Counted from the first letter of the stretch, positions 32,501 through 40,936 are shown. The stretch: 64,000 nucleotides of DNA from Oligosphaera ethanolica (GCF_030814695.1 NZ_JAUSVL010000001.1:992001-1056000), one strand, 5' to 3'. Translations and numbers: made by a program. The notes: generated from the sequence alone by a model not told the origin.

Positions 32501-33297
32501 GCCTTGCCTTCAAGGAACTACAGCCCCACCGCAGGAGTGATTTAACCAGTGCCATGGGCATGCTGCAGGAAGCCCGCGAAGCCCACCGGCCCTACAGCGT
32601 CCTCTTCCTGGATCTTGCCATGCCGGGCGTCGACGACGATTGCGTCGCCGCAATCCGTCAAGCCGCTGGCGACAGCACCATCTTCGTCGGCATGCTGCCC
32701 CTGGGCAAACGCCCGAACAACGACGCCATGCTGCGGAAATTTTTCCCCAACATCATCACCAAGCCCATCCGCCAAAAAGACCTCTGGCATTGCCTGCATA
32801 GCGCCGTCCACAATGCCACGCACGCACACGCGGCCGTCCAAAATCAAGCGCCAGAAGGTACTGACCAAGGGTCCGAACCGGCGGCACCGCTCTGGCATGA
32901 AACCACTGACGCGGCGCCCCCCAAGGCCGATATTCTCCTCGTCGAAGATCACCCCGTCAATCAACGCGTCGCCCTCCTCATCCTGGAAAAAGCCGGCTAC
33001 CACGCCGATCTAGCCAACAACGGCAACGAAGCCCTGCGCTTCCTCACCCAAAAAAGCTACCAGCTGGTCCTCATGGACGTGCAAATGCCCGAAATGGACG
33101 GCCTGGAAGCCACCCGCCGCATCCGGGACGCAAATTTCCCTGCCATCAACCGCGACGTCCCCATCGTCGCCATCACCGCCCACGCCATCCATGGCTATCG
33201 CGAAAACTGCCTGGCCGCCGGCATGAACGACTTCCTCACCAAACCCTACACAGCCGGGCAACTGCGCAAGCTGATTGATCACTGGCTGCGCAAATAA
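29566..33297 (+). CDS. Hybrid sensor histidine kinase with CHASE, PAS and two receiver domains
   Basis: A 1,243-residue membrane kinase. Transmembrane segments lie near residues 26-45, 205-225, 245-262 and 530-555. The stretch from about 280 to 520 (IGKPPVSLWGWTEPVP, then FFPVLFYAPENGNERILG) fits a CHASE sensor domain. A PAS domain covers about 585-700. The phosphoacceptor is His725 in NMSHEIRTPINGV, followed by an ATPase domain with FTVSDSGIGI and HGGAGLGLAIAKHLIG. Receiver one has Asp1016 (LFLDLAMPG) and receiver two has Asp1171 (MDVQMPEMDG); both keep a KP lysine, so both look functional. No output partner is adjacent. The ligand of the CHASE domain is unknown. Confidence 0.9.
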   Translation: MVQPASPVLELANPPKGPEYWKYRPRMAYALSMLVLALGLVHVWRTMQEDDRVMRHALLRQARILAAAIHPEDLKILQGTVADLAKPQHHRLKRQIEILHRTQPNLRYIYLVGHRNNGEIFFFLDNAPADTPDYVAPGTVYQDASPTFRLAVSTGKEITEGPLADQWGNWISAVTPIINHSTGRPIAALGIDVDASHWQRQLLHQATPRALAVFTIWLFALAAIAVIQRRYRLNPQEADQSPTLITALIAIFGIMFTAYACWHTYEKEKQEHANSFYRLAEAQTGVIARKFHAIATTELAGIAHFFTSRPDIRKDEFDRYIRYLIGKPPVSLWGWTEPVPATERDAFASHAQQRDIGTLTIWEPGPNREIRPAQGRDTFFPVLFYAPENGNERILGADLSSEAKRLRAITDAIHSRLPTTTGPVGLGFNDRSRGMIIFSPVFASDDPASFRGIAFATINFAQFVNREFRRSDMQHISLHTLNDDAFPELLCESGKDPDCPDHHAFTRPFFAFGQVFLLNSHPNLSFFQAHPFRRVRGTLLTGLALSLALAIICNLLLKRRAKLIADMHAHTSALSETKLLFNQLADQSRTVQWRCTPDGRFSEVNPVAQRVFGYSPDQLVGKMSIFDLNPEAGREAFTAFMQSVLQQREPFIDIIKSVQTADGSVIKVSSSGTPIINDDGQLTGIYGWDRDVTDREELAAKLLQSQRAAEAANQAKSRFITNMSHEIRTPINGVIGFSDLLRGTPLNNEQREYVDVIGSSSCQLLGLVNELLDYAQLDAGGIKIVNHDFNLRITVEDLCCQLAVNAHQKDLELLCVIPPQLPQLVHGDELHLQQAILCLLDNAIKFTTQGEVVLTVSIDQEDDKNAIVRFTVSDSGIGISPEHQKNIFESFYQADESIKRRHGGAGLGLAIAKHLIGQMGGALTITSEAACGSVFSFAIPLTKQGGARPKFHPPPPELVHAQVLVIDDNAKVCEYLQNCLAFKELQPHRRSDLTSAMGMLQEAREAHRPYSVLFLDLAMPGVDDDCVAAIRQAAGDSTIFVGMLPLGKRPNNDAMLRKFFPNIITKPIRQKDLWHCLHSAVHNATHAHAAVQNQAPEGTDQGSEPAAPLWHETTDAAPPKADILLVEDHPVNQRVALLILEKAGYHADLANNGNEALRFLTQKSYQLVLMDVQMPEMDGLEATRRIRDANFPAINRDVPIVAITAHAIHGYRENCLAAGMNDFLTKPYTAGQLRKLIDHWLRK

Positions 33298-33323
33298 CGC
33301 GATCACCGGGATACCGCCGTCAT

Positions 33324-33430
33324 TCGGCCCGCAGGGCCGCACCATGCACAACCCCAGGTGAGGTGCCCGGAGGGTGACGCAACCCTTGGTTTGACTTCAA
33401 CTTAATTTTCGCCCGGCGGGCGCCACCCTA
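33324..33430 (+). repeat. Family B palindromic repeat, diverged copy 2
   Basis: This lies between the kinase stop and the convergent TIGR03663-type gene. It has CGGCCCGCAGGGCCG, ACCATGCACAACCCC and a decayed form of the GGTGCCCGGAGGGTGACGC hairpin, and ends in CGCCCGGCGGGCGCCAC. Mutations have weakened the long stem, so this looks like an older copy. Confidence 0.65.
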
Positions 33431-33480
33431 GAACCGGCAATGATGCATCTCACCCTGATGCAAATGGACGCGCCCCGCTA

Positions 33481-35064
33481 CTAGCGCTGCTGCCGTGCCA
33501 GCCACTTGTCCCACGCGTCTCGGCGCACACGCAAGACCATGAAGCAATTGGGCCGCCACCCATAAAGCTCACGCTGATAGACCGCGCCAATCAGTTTTTC
33601 CACCTCGTCGTCATATGCTACTGAACAGACGATGAAGTGCGGCCGCGCCGCCACCAGCGCCGGGACTGGCTCGGCCCAGTAGCCCACGGCGTCATAACGC
33701 CGCAGATACCAAGGCAAGGGCCAGGCGTCCTCGGCCGAACTGAACACGGCAATATCAGCCCTGCCAGATGCCGCCCCGGGAGCCGGCACCCCGCAAGCCG
33801 CCACGGCGTCAATGCGCTGTGCCAATCGCCGCGCATCCGGCAGAGTATGTGCATAGGCGTAGGGATTGCGCGGATCCGCCGCATAGCGTCCATTCGCGCG
33901 ACGGGTTTGCGCCGCCAGCGGCCACAGTAGCAACGCGCACAGCAGCATGCCGGGCACCTGCCAGTACCAGTGCCGCAACCACGCGTACAACGTCGCCACG
34001 CCGCAGCCAGCCAGCAGAATGAAGCCATGCCAAAAGGCCAGCGCGCACCACGGCGTTTTGTAGGCTATCAGTGAATAAGTGACCGCTTGCACCAGCGCAT
34101 ACACCGCCAGATACAACAGCAGTGGCCTGGCCACCGGCGAGCGCCAGCGACCGCAGCCAGACAACCCCGCCAACGCGCACAGCGCCAGCGCCAGCACCGG
34201 CCATTCACTCCAGCGCGGCCCCGGACCAGCGCGATACCACAAAAGCCGCTCCAAGTAGAAGGTCCACGGCTGGCTATGGTCGCCCCCGCCAGCGCGCTGC
34301 AAATAGCCGCCATAGGCCACCACGGAGTCCAATAGTCCGCGTGGATGGCGCCCACCCGCCGTGTACAACAATGCGCTCAGCGCCAGCAGCGCCAGCAAGG
34401 CCCAAGGCGCCTGACGTAGCGCGCGCGCCAGCAATACCCGACGCCGCCACGCTGGCTGGCAACACCACAACAACACGCCGCCGCATACCATTGCGGCGGC
34501 ACTGATCACCCAAGTCTCCTTGCTGGCGTGGCAGAGGCCCCAGAAAGCACCGACACCCACCGCCCACGGCCAGCGCGGCTGCTCAACCCAGCGCCACAGG
34601 CAGCACAGCGCCCCGCCCGCAAAAAAAACCAGCAACACCTCCTGTATGTAATAGCGGCTGTAATACGCCATTACCGGCGAGAAACCCAGCAGCAGCGCCG
34701 CCGCCACCACGCCGACCGCGCCTAGCCCGCGCCGCAACCACAGCAGCTGCATGATCAGCAGGCAGCCAAAGAGCAGAGGCACGAGCCGGAAATGCCGTTC
34801 CGAGCTCTCAGCCAGCGTCGTCACGCCCTGCAACCGCAACCAGGGCACGCTCAGGTAATACAACGATGGCCCATGGTGTTCCTCCGGATCATAGCGATAG
34901 CCGCGCCCAGCAAGCAGCTCGCCGCAACGCACGGCCTGATTCGCTTCGTCGTGGTGCATCGGCCGGTCCTCCAGTCCCGACCAGCGCCAGCAAAACACCG
35001 CCGTCGCGAGCAGCAACAGCAGCGCCGGCAGCAGCCACCGCACGCATATCTTAGCTGTCGTCAT
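33481..35064 (-). CDS. TIGR03663-type polytopic membrane protein (glycosyltransferase-like)
   Basis: The protein is 527 residues; I chose the ATG at 35064, although GTG codons occur just upstream. About ten transmembrane helices alternate with short loops. After the first helix comes DRPMHHDEANQAVRCGELL and then YDPEEHHGPSLYYLSVPWL. This is the acidic-loop signature of the TIGR03663/PMT-like family, in which Asp/Glu residues on the first outer loop carry out sugar transfer from lipid-linked donors. A soluble tail of about 130 residues follows. It is a single gene with no polysaccharide cluster nearby, so the glycan or protein acceptor is unknown. Family assignment is by motif. Confidence 0.75.
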   Translation of the reverse strand: MTTAKICVRWLLPALLLLLATAVFCWRWSGLEDRPMHHDEANQAVRCGELLAGRGYRYDPEEHHGPSLYYLSVPWLRLQGVTTLAESSERHFRLVPLLFGCLLIMQLLWLRRGLGAVGVVAAALLLGFSPVMAYYSRYYIQEVLLVFFAGGALCCLWRWVEQPRWPWAVGVGAFWGLCHASKETWVISAAAMVCGGVLLWCCQPAWRRRVLLARALRQAPWALLALLALSALLYTAGGRHPRGLLDSVVAYGGYLQRAGGGDHSQPWTFYLERLLWYRAGPGPRWSEWPVLALALCALAGLSGCGRWRSPVARPLLLYLAVYALVQAVTYSLIAYKTPWCALAFWHGFILLAGCGVATLYAWLRHWYWQVPGMLLCALLLWPLAAQTRRANGRYAADPRNPYAYAHTLPDARRLAQRIDAVAACGVPAPGAASGRADIAVFSSAEDAWPLPWYLRRYDAVGYWAEPVPALVAARPHFIVCSVAYDDEVEKLIGAVYQRELYGWRPNCFMVLRVRRDAWDKWLARQQR

Positions 35065-35261
35065 CACCACCACCAGTCTTGATCACAATCTCCATCGTCG
35101 CCCCATCCTCGCCGCTCAACAATAACCAACAATCAGCAGCTCTGCCAACCGGTATCGGCACATAATGCCTTGGCGCCCCATTTCACCCATGCGTGAACTG
35201 TCAGAAAACCTCCCCCCACTACTCAACTGATCATCCCATGCCTCAGGCCCCTTCTCCTTGC

Positions 35262-35297
35262 AAACAGCCGTTTCTAGGAATAGCTTGTCGGCTGTTT
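35262..35297 (+). promoter_or_regulatory. Hairpin upstream of folK
   Basis: AAACAGCCG and CGGCTGTTT are perfectly complementary across an 18-base spacer and lie 44 bases before the folK start. It may be a leader structure or the end of an upstream transcript. Nothing else of note is seen in 35074-35261. Confidence 0.3.
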
Positions 35298-35341
35298 CAT
35301 TCCATACCAACCGCAACATTCACCTTCATCCTAAAAAAAAC

Positions 35342-35824
35342 ATGGCCCACCCGCCCCCCATACTCATCGGCATCGGCAGCAACGACTACCCCGAACGCGC
35401 TATCGGCAAAGCCGAACAGGCCCTGCGCGACGCCTTTGGCGAGGTAAGTCTCTCACACGTCCTGCGTACGGCACCCCTGGATGGCCGCGGCCCCGATTAC
35501 CTCAACGCCGTCGCCCTCGTGCATAGCGACCGAACGCCCACCGAAATCATCGCGATACTCAAGGCCATTGAAGACCGCCTCGGCCGCCAGCGTCAACAGC
35601 CCACGGACGCCATTCCGCGCATTGTCATCGATCTCGATCTGCTGATCGCCGGCGATGTCTGTGACGGCTCCCTTGATCTTCCCGCACCAGACCTCACCGC
35701 GCGCCCTTTCTGCCTCTTTCCCGCCGCCGAACTGCTCCCCAACTGGCTGCACCCACGTCACCACGCTACCCTCCGAGAACTCGCTGACCAGGCCCGAGAC
35801 CACAACTCCTTCGCCAACAACTGA
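35342..35824 (+). CDS. folK: 2-amino-4-hydroxy-6-hydroxymethyldihydropteridine pyrophosphokinase
   Basis: A 160-residue protein, the normal length of HPPK. The start is placed at the ATG at 35342 because the family begins right before the ILIGIGSND strand; no clear Shine-Dalgarno sequence precedes it. The segments DYLNAVALV, LKAIEDRLGRQR and PRIVIDLDLLIAGD are the substrate- and magnesium-binding signature of HPPK, and ARPFCLFPAAELLP near the C-terminus also fits. The enzyme makes dihydropterin pyrophosphate for folate synthesis in the cytoplasm. No folP or folB is next to it here. Confidence 0.88.
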   Translation: MAHPPPILIGIGSNDYPERAIGKAEQALRDAFGEVSLSHVLRTAPLDGRGPDYLNAVALVHSDRTPTEIIAILKAIEDRLGRQRQQPTDAIPRIVIDLDLLIAGDVCDGSLDLPAPDLTARPFCLFPAAELLPNWLHPRHHATLRELADQARDHNSFANN

Positions 35825-35902
35825 CACAACGTCGCCTGCAGCAGCCAAACGGCGCTATTGACAACAACTTGCACTGCTAGCCATCCGCGCCATCGCGTGT
35901 CC

Positions 35903-36415
35903 TCACTCACCAGCGGGGGCTAGGTCTCGCAGCCACGCCGCCGTCTGAGACGGCGTGCGCATGACGAGAATCTTGCCCGTGAAGCCGGCCACCGCCGCCG
36001 CCAACTTCGGCCGGGCGTCCCGGTTGTAGTTCCAGACATAGCGCAGGAAGGTCCAGTCAAAGCGTTCGGGACAGCCATCGGGCATGTCGGGACGGGAGCG
36101 ACCATAGAGGCTAATTGTCCGCCGCAAGACGCGTCCGACGCAGCGCAGACGCTGATAATCCAGCCAGATCACCGTGTCGGCGTAGTGCAGCCGTTCCCGG
36201 ACGGTCCGACTGTAGTCGCCGTCAATCACCCAACAGTCGCTGCGCAGAAGCTCGGCGAGCTTGCGATCAAAATTGTCCCGAGTGTCCTGCACCCAGCCGG
36301 GCTGCCACCAGAGCTGATCAAGATGATGCACCGGCAAATGCAGGCGCCGGCCCAACGCCAAAGCCAGCGTGGTTTTCCCGGCGCCACTGCAACCGATGAT
36401 AAGAATGCGCTTCAT
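35903..36415 (-). CDS. P-loop kinase of the adenylate kinase-like/FlaR-type family
   Basis: This encodes 170 residues, starting at the ATG at 36415 directly before the first strand (KRILIIGCSGAGKTTLALAL). That P-loop is followed by LHLPVHHLDQLWWQPGW, WVIDGDYSRTVRERL and an arginine-rich RVLRRTISLYGRSRPDMP lid-like region. This is the layout of the small adenylate kinase-related proteins often annotated as topology modulation protein. The substrate is not known for this group. The longer upstream frame runs into a repeat and is not credible. It is a single gene, convergent with folK. Confidence 0.75.
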   Translation of the reverse strand: MKRILIIGCSGAGKTTLALALGRRLHLPVHHLDQLWWQPGWVQDTRDNFDRKLAELLRSDCWVIDGDYSRTVRERLHYADTVIWLDYQRLRCVGRVLRRTISLYGRSRPDMPDGCPERFDWTFLRYVWNYNRDARPKLAAAVAGFTGKILVMRTPSQTAAWLRDLAPAGE

Positions 36416-36540
36416 GTGCTCTCCAAGTGCCCAGTAACCAAATCGTATACCCCCCCCGGGAAACGGCTCAAACGTGAGTTTGCCTGAAATGTACGCTCGG
36501 CAAGAACGTTTTGCCACCACCGCAACGCGTAGGGGCGGAC

Positions 36541-36600
36541 CGTCCGATCCGACCGATCCGACCGATCCGACCGATCAGACCGATCAAATCGACGATCCGT
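36541..36600 (+). repeat. Short 9-bp tandem array (ATCCGACCG units)
   Basis: Three perfect ATCCGACCG units and several diverged ones (GACCGTCCG, ATCAGACCG) lie at the left edge of family A/B copy 3. The period is nine, as in the other arrays, but the core reads ATCC rather than GTCC. Confidence 0.7.
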
Positions 36601-36613
36601 CCGGTACGGTAAT

Positions 36614-37037
36614 CGGTCAGCCATTGATATTGGATGCCAGGCATGCCGCCGACGTCAACCCCAGGCAAGCAAGTGAGTTCCATTGCCCCTTTGGCCCCAG
36701 TCAGCTTCGCCGACTGGGGCCAAAGGGGCCGAGGAACACGAACATAGTCGCCGTTGTACCCAGGGCGGCGCACGCTTTCAGCGTGCTTGCCCTGGGCTGG
36801 TATGTTTCGCGCTTTCAGCGCTTCTGCCGCTTCGCGGCAATACAATGTCAGATCGGCCAAGTTCGGCCCGAAGGGCCGCACCATGCATAACCCCGGGTGA
36901 GGCGCCCGAAGGGCGCCGCAACCCGGGGTAGGACAATAATATAGAATAGCGCCCGGAGGGCGCCACATTGGCCAGGTACGTCGCGTCCCACCGCGCCAGA
37001 AAGAGGAATTACTGGCATCCATTATCAATGACCGACC
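36614..37037 (+). mobile_element. MITE-like composite of families A and B with terminal inverted repeats
   Basis: Ends at 36614-36638 (CGGTCAGCCATTGATATTGG then ATGCC) and 37014-37037 are inverted copies of each other with a few mismatches. Inside, in order, are the 45-bp hairpin (36685-36729), the CCCAGGGC hairpin, GCGCTTTCAGCGC, then the full family B set from 36856 to 36972. The element is 424 bp and has no coding capacity that I trust. It occupies most of the gap 36416-37229. A transposase acting on these ends is not seen in the window. Confidence 0.65.
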
Positions 37038-37229
37038 GACTGCCTTGCTCGCGACTGCTCGCGGCAGTGCTGATATTCCTCCGCCGTGAAACGGTAAGCC
37101 CCCCCCCTGCGTGCCGTCTTGCCCCCCCGCCCTTTCCCCGCGCGTTGCCGGCACAATCCCCCCCCGGCGGTATATTAAGTCTTTTACGCAACGACTATTC
37201 CCGATCCCAGCTGTCGATTGGAGTTTCCT

Positions 37230-38486
37230 ATGTTTACTGTCGGACAACGTGTCACGCTGTCGATATCTGCCATCGCTTTTGGCGGCGACGGCGTCGCCCG
37301 CACTGACGAAGGCCCCGTGGTCTTCGTGCCCTTTACCGCCATCGGCGATGTCATCGCCGCTGATATCACCGAGCAAAGGCGGAATTTCTATCGCGCCGAG
37401 CTGCGTGAGATCATCCAGGCGGGCGCTGGTCGCACGGAGCCGCGCTGCCCGCACTTCGGTGTCTGCGGTGGCTGCGCCTATCAGCACCTCGACTACGAAA
37501 CGGAGTTAGCAGCCAAACGCCAGCAATTCATCGACACCATCACTCGCTTGGGCCATTTTGCGGATTTTCCGGCGCCGGCGCCGGCCGTGGCGGCTCCGCA
37601 GCCTTACGGCTACCGCAACAAAATGCGGCTGGAGTCCATCCGTAAAGTCAGCAATCGCGGCCAAGCCTTTGTCAGCTACGGCTATTGCCAGCGTGACAAC
37701 CAGAGTTACCTCATCATCAAAGAATGCCCACTGGCGCAGGACTGTCTCAACGAGCTCATTCCCAAAGCCGTCAACAGCGACTGGGGCCGCCAGAATGCCA
37801 AGCGCCCCAAGCCCTACCCGCTGACCCTCCGCGTTACCTCCAGCGGCGAAAGCCACTTTTTCTACGGGCGGCCGCCCGTGAACATCCCCTGGCTGCGCGA
37901 GCAGCTCGCTGGCGAAGAGTTCAGCGTGCCTCTGGCCAGTTTCTGGCAGGTCAATCCGCCGGTGGCCGAAGAGCTGCTACGCACCGTCGCCGATTGGACC
38001 AAAGACTCCGCATCCCGCTGCCTGATTGACGCCTACAGCGGCGTCGGCACCTTCTCCATCGCCATGGGCAGCCGCTTCCAGTACCGCGTCCTCATTGAGA
38101 GCGACGACCAGGCCATCGCCGCCGCCGCCCGCAATCACGAGGTCCGCCAGCTCAAATGCCGCTTCCAGACCGGCAGCACCGAAAGCCAGCTACCGGCAGT
38201 CCTCGCCCACATCAATGCCCGCGAAACCCTGCTCGTCCTCGACCCGCCGCGCACAGGCTGCCAACCCAAAGTAATGGACACCCTGCGCAAATTCCCCGTC
38301 GCTGAAATCGTTTATGTCTCGTGCAACCCGGCGACGCTCGCGCGCGACCTCCGCCTGCTCTGCCAGGACGGCCTCTACGTGCCAGTCAAAAGCGCCATCT
38401 TCGACATGTTTCCCCGCACGGCCCATTTCGAATCCGCCGTCCTGCTCCGCCATGCATCGGCGCCACAGGATGCCCCAACGGCCTGA
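37230..38486 (+). CDS. 23S rRNA/tRNA uracil-5-methyltransferase, RumA/TrmA family
   Basis: A 418-residue protein starting at the ATG at 37230, preceded by TTGGAG. It has an N-terminal TRAM domain (about residues 1-60), then an iron-sulphur motif CPHFGVCGGCAYQHLDY, then the methyltransferase part with DAYSGVGTFSIAMGS for S-adenosylmethionine. The catalytic cysteine is about residue 365 in YVSCNPATLARDL. This is the RlmD/RlmCD architecture, which methylates uridines of 23S rRNA. It cannot be told which uridine is modified. The next gene begins 17 bases after its stop, so the two may be co-transcribed. Confidence 0.88.
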   Translation: MFTVGQRVTLSISAIAFGGDGVARTDEGPVVFVPFTAIGDVIAADITEQRRNFYRAELREIIQAGAGRTEPRCPHFGVCGGCAYQHLDYETELAAKRQQFIDTITRLGHFADFPAPAPAVAAPQPYGYRNKMRLESIRKVSNRGQAFVSYGYCQRDNQSYLIIKECPLAQDCLNELIPKAVNSDWGRQNAKRPKPYPLTLRVTSSGESHFFYGRPPVNIPWLREQLAGEEFSVPLASFWQVNPPVAEELLRTVADWTKDSASRCLIDAYSGVGTFSIAMGSRFQYRVLIESDDQAIAAAARNHEVRQLKCRFQTGSTESQLPAVLAHINARETLLVLDPPRTGCQPKVMDTLRKFPVAEIVYVSCNPATLARDLRLLCQDGLYVPVKSAIFDMFPRTAHFESAVLLRHASAPQDAPTA

Positions 38487-38503
38487 ACCAAAGGACTGCT
38501 GTC

Positions 38504-39376
38504 ATGTTAGCGACCTCAATGTGGACCAGCTACCTCATCGAATTGCTCCCCGACGACATGGTCAAGACCTACGCCAAGTACGGCTGGCAGACCAGCGAAC
38601 TCAGCGATGAACACGCCCACGACATCCTCAAACGCGGCAAACCCGCCGCCGCCGGCAAGGACTTCCGACGCTTCGCCGCCGATCTCGGGATGTCTTTCCC
38701 CCAAGGCCATTTCCTCCTGGCCACCAAGGGCATCCGCCCAGAAGACATGGAAGGCCGCAGCATCGCCGACATCGCTCCCGAAGACGACAGCGCCTTCGCC
38801 GCCATGATGGACACCATGAAAAACTGGGTGGAGCTCTTTGCGGCCATCGGCATCAAGGCCGGCGTCCTCCACTGCGGTGGCCAGGCCATGATCGCCAAGG
38901 GCCGCGACATGAACCAGGTCTTCCAGCGCCGCTGCCAGGCCGTCGCCACCGTCGCCGATTTCGCCGCCGGCAGCGGCTTGAACATCTGCCTGGAAAATCT
39001 GTTCATGGACGGCACCCGGCAATGCTCCGAGCTACTCGCCATCATCAATGAAATCAAGCGCCCCAATGTCGGCATCTGCCTGGACACGGGCCACGCCAAC
39101 GCCCGCCAGGTCGATGTCCCGGCCTTCATCCGCGAAGCCGGTTCCCATCTCCAGGCCCTGCACATCGCCGATAACCTTGGCCAGAATGACGACCACATGC
39201 TGCCCTTTGGCCGCGGCACCGTGCCATGGCTGAAAGTCATGCCGGCCCTCCGCGAAGTCGGCTACTCCGGCCTCTTCAACTTCGAAGTACCCGGCGAAAA
39301 CTGCTGCCCCATGCCCATTCGTCTGGCCAAGTTCAGCTATGCGAAAACGCTGGCCGAGCACATGCTGCAGCTCTGA
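38504..39376 (+). CDS. Sugar phosphate isomerase/epimerase-like TIM barrel protein
   Basis: The protein is 290 residues, starting at the ATG at 38504, preceded by AAAGGA. It is a xylose isomerase-like TIM barrel: KAGVLHCGGQAMI, LNICLENLFMDG, VGICLDTGHAN, LQALHIADNLGQND and FNFEVPGE supply the Glu, Asp/His, His and Glu ligands of the divalent metal site. Such proteins isomerise or epimerise sugars, inosose or related compounds. There are no inositol or sugar genes right beside it. The function is therefore general. It is probably in one operon with the methyltransferase and tsaC genes. Confidence 0.8.
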   Translation: MLATSMWTSYLIELLPDDMVKTYAKYGWQTSELSDEHAHDILKRGKPAAAGKDFRRFAADLGMSFPQGHFLLATKGIRPEDMEGRSIADIAPEDDSAFAAMMDTMKNWVELFAAIGIKAGVLHCGGQAMIAKGRDMNQVFQRRCQAVATVADFAAGSGLNICLENLFMDGTRQCSELLAIINEIKRPNVGICLDTGHANARQVDVPAFIREAGSHLQALHIADNLGQNDDHMLPFGRGTVPWLKVMPALREVGYSGLFNFEVPGENCCPMPIRLAKFSYAKTLAEHMLQL

Positions 39377-39401
39377 TCCACGAAGGGGGCCCCGTCCCAC
39401 T

Positions 39402-40010
39402 ATGAACCGCCTCCGCGAACAACACCCCAGAGCCGTCGGCGACGCCGTCCGCATCCTCCGCGATGGCGGTGTTGTCGTCGCTCCCACCGAGACCGTCTAC
39501 GGCCTGCTCGCGCGCTGGTCCGACCAAACCGCCCGCGAGCGCATCTACCAGCTGAAGCGCCGGCCGGCAGACAAACGCCTGCAGATGCTCGCGCCGTCGC
39601 TCGCCGCCGCGGAAAGCGCGGGATTGCTGCCGCACCCGGCTCTGCCGGCCATCGCGGCGGCTTTCTGGCCCGGTGCGCTCACCGTGGTCGCGCCAGCCCA
39701 AAACAACGACAGCATCGGCCTGCGTATTCCCGCCCACCCCTTTATCCTGGCGGTCCTGCAGGAACTCGGCGAACCGCTGGCGGCGACCAGCGCCAACCTC
39801 AGTGGCAAGCCGCCGGCAGTCAATGCCGACGATGCCGTCAAGGGCCTCGACGGCGAGCCGGACCTGCTCGTGGATGGCGGCATCGTCACGGTCACCGCCG
39901 GCGCAGCGTCCACCGTGCTGTCCCTGCTTACTGATCCACCGAACATCCTCCGCCCCGGCCCCATCAGCATGGACACCATCATGGCTGCCATCAAGCAGGG
40001 CGGCGGCTGA
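39402..40010 (+). CDS. tsaC: L-threonylcarbamoyladenylate synthase (YrdC/Sua5 domain)
   Basis: A 202-residue protein with a GAAGGGGG site upstream. The YrdC signature is present: GGVVVAPTETVYGLLARW, IYQLKRRPADKRLQML, FWPGALTVVAP, GLRIPAHPF and PLAATSANLSGKPP. It lacks the C-terminal extension of long Sua5. The enzyme makes threonylcarbamoyl-AMP from threonine, bicarbonate and ATP for the t6A37 modification of ANN-decoding tRNAs. It ends 13 bases from a convergent permease gene. Confidence 0.9.
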   Translation: MNRLREQHPRAVGDAVRILRDGGVVVAPTETVYGLLARWSDQTARERIYQLKRRPADKRLQMLAPSLAAAESAGLLPHPALPAIAAAFWPGALTVVAPAQNNDSIGLRIPAHPFILAVLQELGEPLAATSANLSGKPPAVNADDAVKGLDGEPDLLVDGGIVTVTAGAASTVLSLLTDPPNILRPGPISMDTIMAAIKQGGG

Positions 40011-40023
40011 GCGCGTTAGCGAC

Positions 40024-40935
40024 CTACCAGCGTCCCCAGTTGTAGCAGACAATCGCCAGGACCATCAGCACGCCGGCGAGAACGCGTCGCGCCATGACGG
40101 CAGCATCCACGCGCTCTTCCAGTTCGGTATACCCCGCTTTGGCCAACATGGCGCCCAGGCCAATGGCCAGCAAGCCGCGCGTGCTTTGAATGATATTGCC
40201 ATTCACGGTGCCCAGATCGGCAAAGCAGGTGAAGAGAAACAGGATGGCCAGCAGCCAGAAAAAGGCGAAGGGCGACACTTTCTTCCACACCGCCAGCGGC
40301 TGCCGCGGCAAAAAGGGCAACATCGCCAGGCTGACAATCCCACACAGGATGTAGGCCAAGAAGGCCGACAGTAGCGCCGGCCTAACCAGCCCCTCCATGC
40401 CATGGGCATGAAACTGCGGCACGAGCTGCACGATGTAGGTGTCCGACAGGGCGTAGCCCACGCAGGTCCACACCACCAGCAGCAGGCCCCGCAGCGGGAT
40501 GCGCCGGCCCGCCCGATTCAGCAACGCCGCTGACAACAAGGTCAGGGCTATCCCCAACCACTGCAGCGCACCGTAACTCTCGGTGCGCAAGATCAGCAGA
40601 TTGAGCAGCGCCAGCACCACCAGCTTCAGCCCCAACAGCGGCACAATGCGCGACGAATCAATCGTCTTCTGCGCACAAAGCAGACCGCCCTGCCCGCAGA
40701 GATAAAACACCATCACCCCGACCAGCGGACCGATGTAGTCCGGCAGCGCCGTCCACACCAGCGGCGTCCACATAAACGCCAGGCCCACCAGCGACAACAG
40801 ACCCATCATGACGTGCGCCAAAGCTAAAATCGTCACCGGGCCGGCCTGCCGGCAATGCCGCACCGCCACACCCGAAAACACATACGCCAAGGCCAAGAAA
40901 ACTGCGGACAACAAGCCGCTGATGATGCCCGTCAT
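40024..40935 (-). CDS. EamA/DMT-type permease
   Basis: A 303-residue membrane protein with about ten predicted helices in two similar halves, the usual form of the drug/metabolite transporter superfamily. Examples are SAVFLALAYVFSGVAVRH at the start and LAGVLMVLAIVCYNWGRW at the end. No soluble domain is present. Its start codon follows the acid phosphatase stop with a one-base gap (TGACATG), so translation is coupled. This pairing suggests uptake or export of a product of the phosphatase, such as a nucleoside or other dephosphorylated compound. The substrate is unknown. Confidence 0.75.
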   Translation of the reverse strand: MTGIISGLLSAVFLALAYVFSGVAVRHCRQAGPVTILALAHVMMGLLSLVGLAFMWTPLVWTALPDYIGPLVGVMVFYLCGQGGLLCAQKTIDSSRIVPLLGLKLVVLALLNLLILRTESYGALQWLGIALTLLSAALLNRAGRRIPLRGLLLVVWTCVGYALSDTYIVQLVPQFHAHGMEGLVRPALLSAFLAYILCGIVSLAMLPFLPRQPLAVWKKVSPFAFFWLLAILFLFTCFADLGTVNGNIIQSTRGLLAIGLGAMLAKAGYTELEERVDAAVMARRVLAGVLMVLAIVCYNWGRW

Positions 40936-40936
40936 G

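Noticed and set aside
36468-37487. 339-residue minus-strand ORF and similar ORFs at 28715-29281
   Set aside because: They translate the A/B palindromic repeats; the shared peptide segments (such as GLCMVRPFGPNLA) come from the DNA repeat, not from protein conservation.
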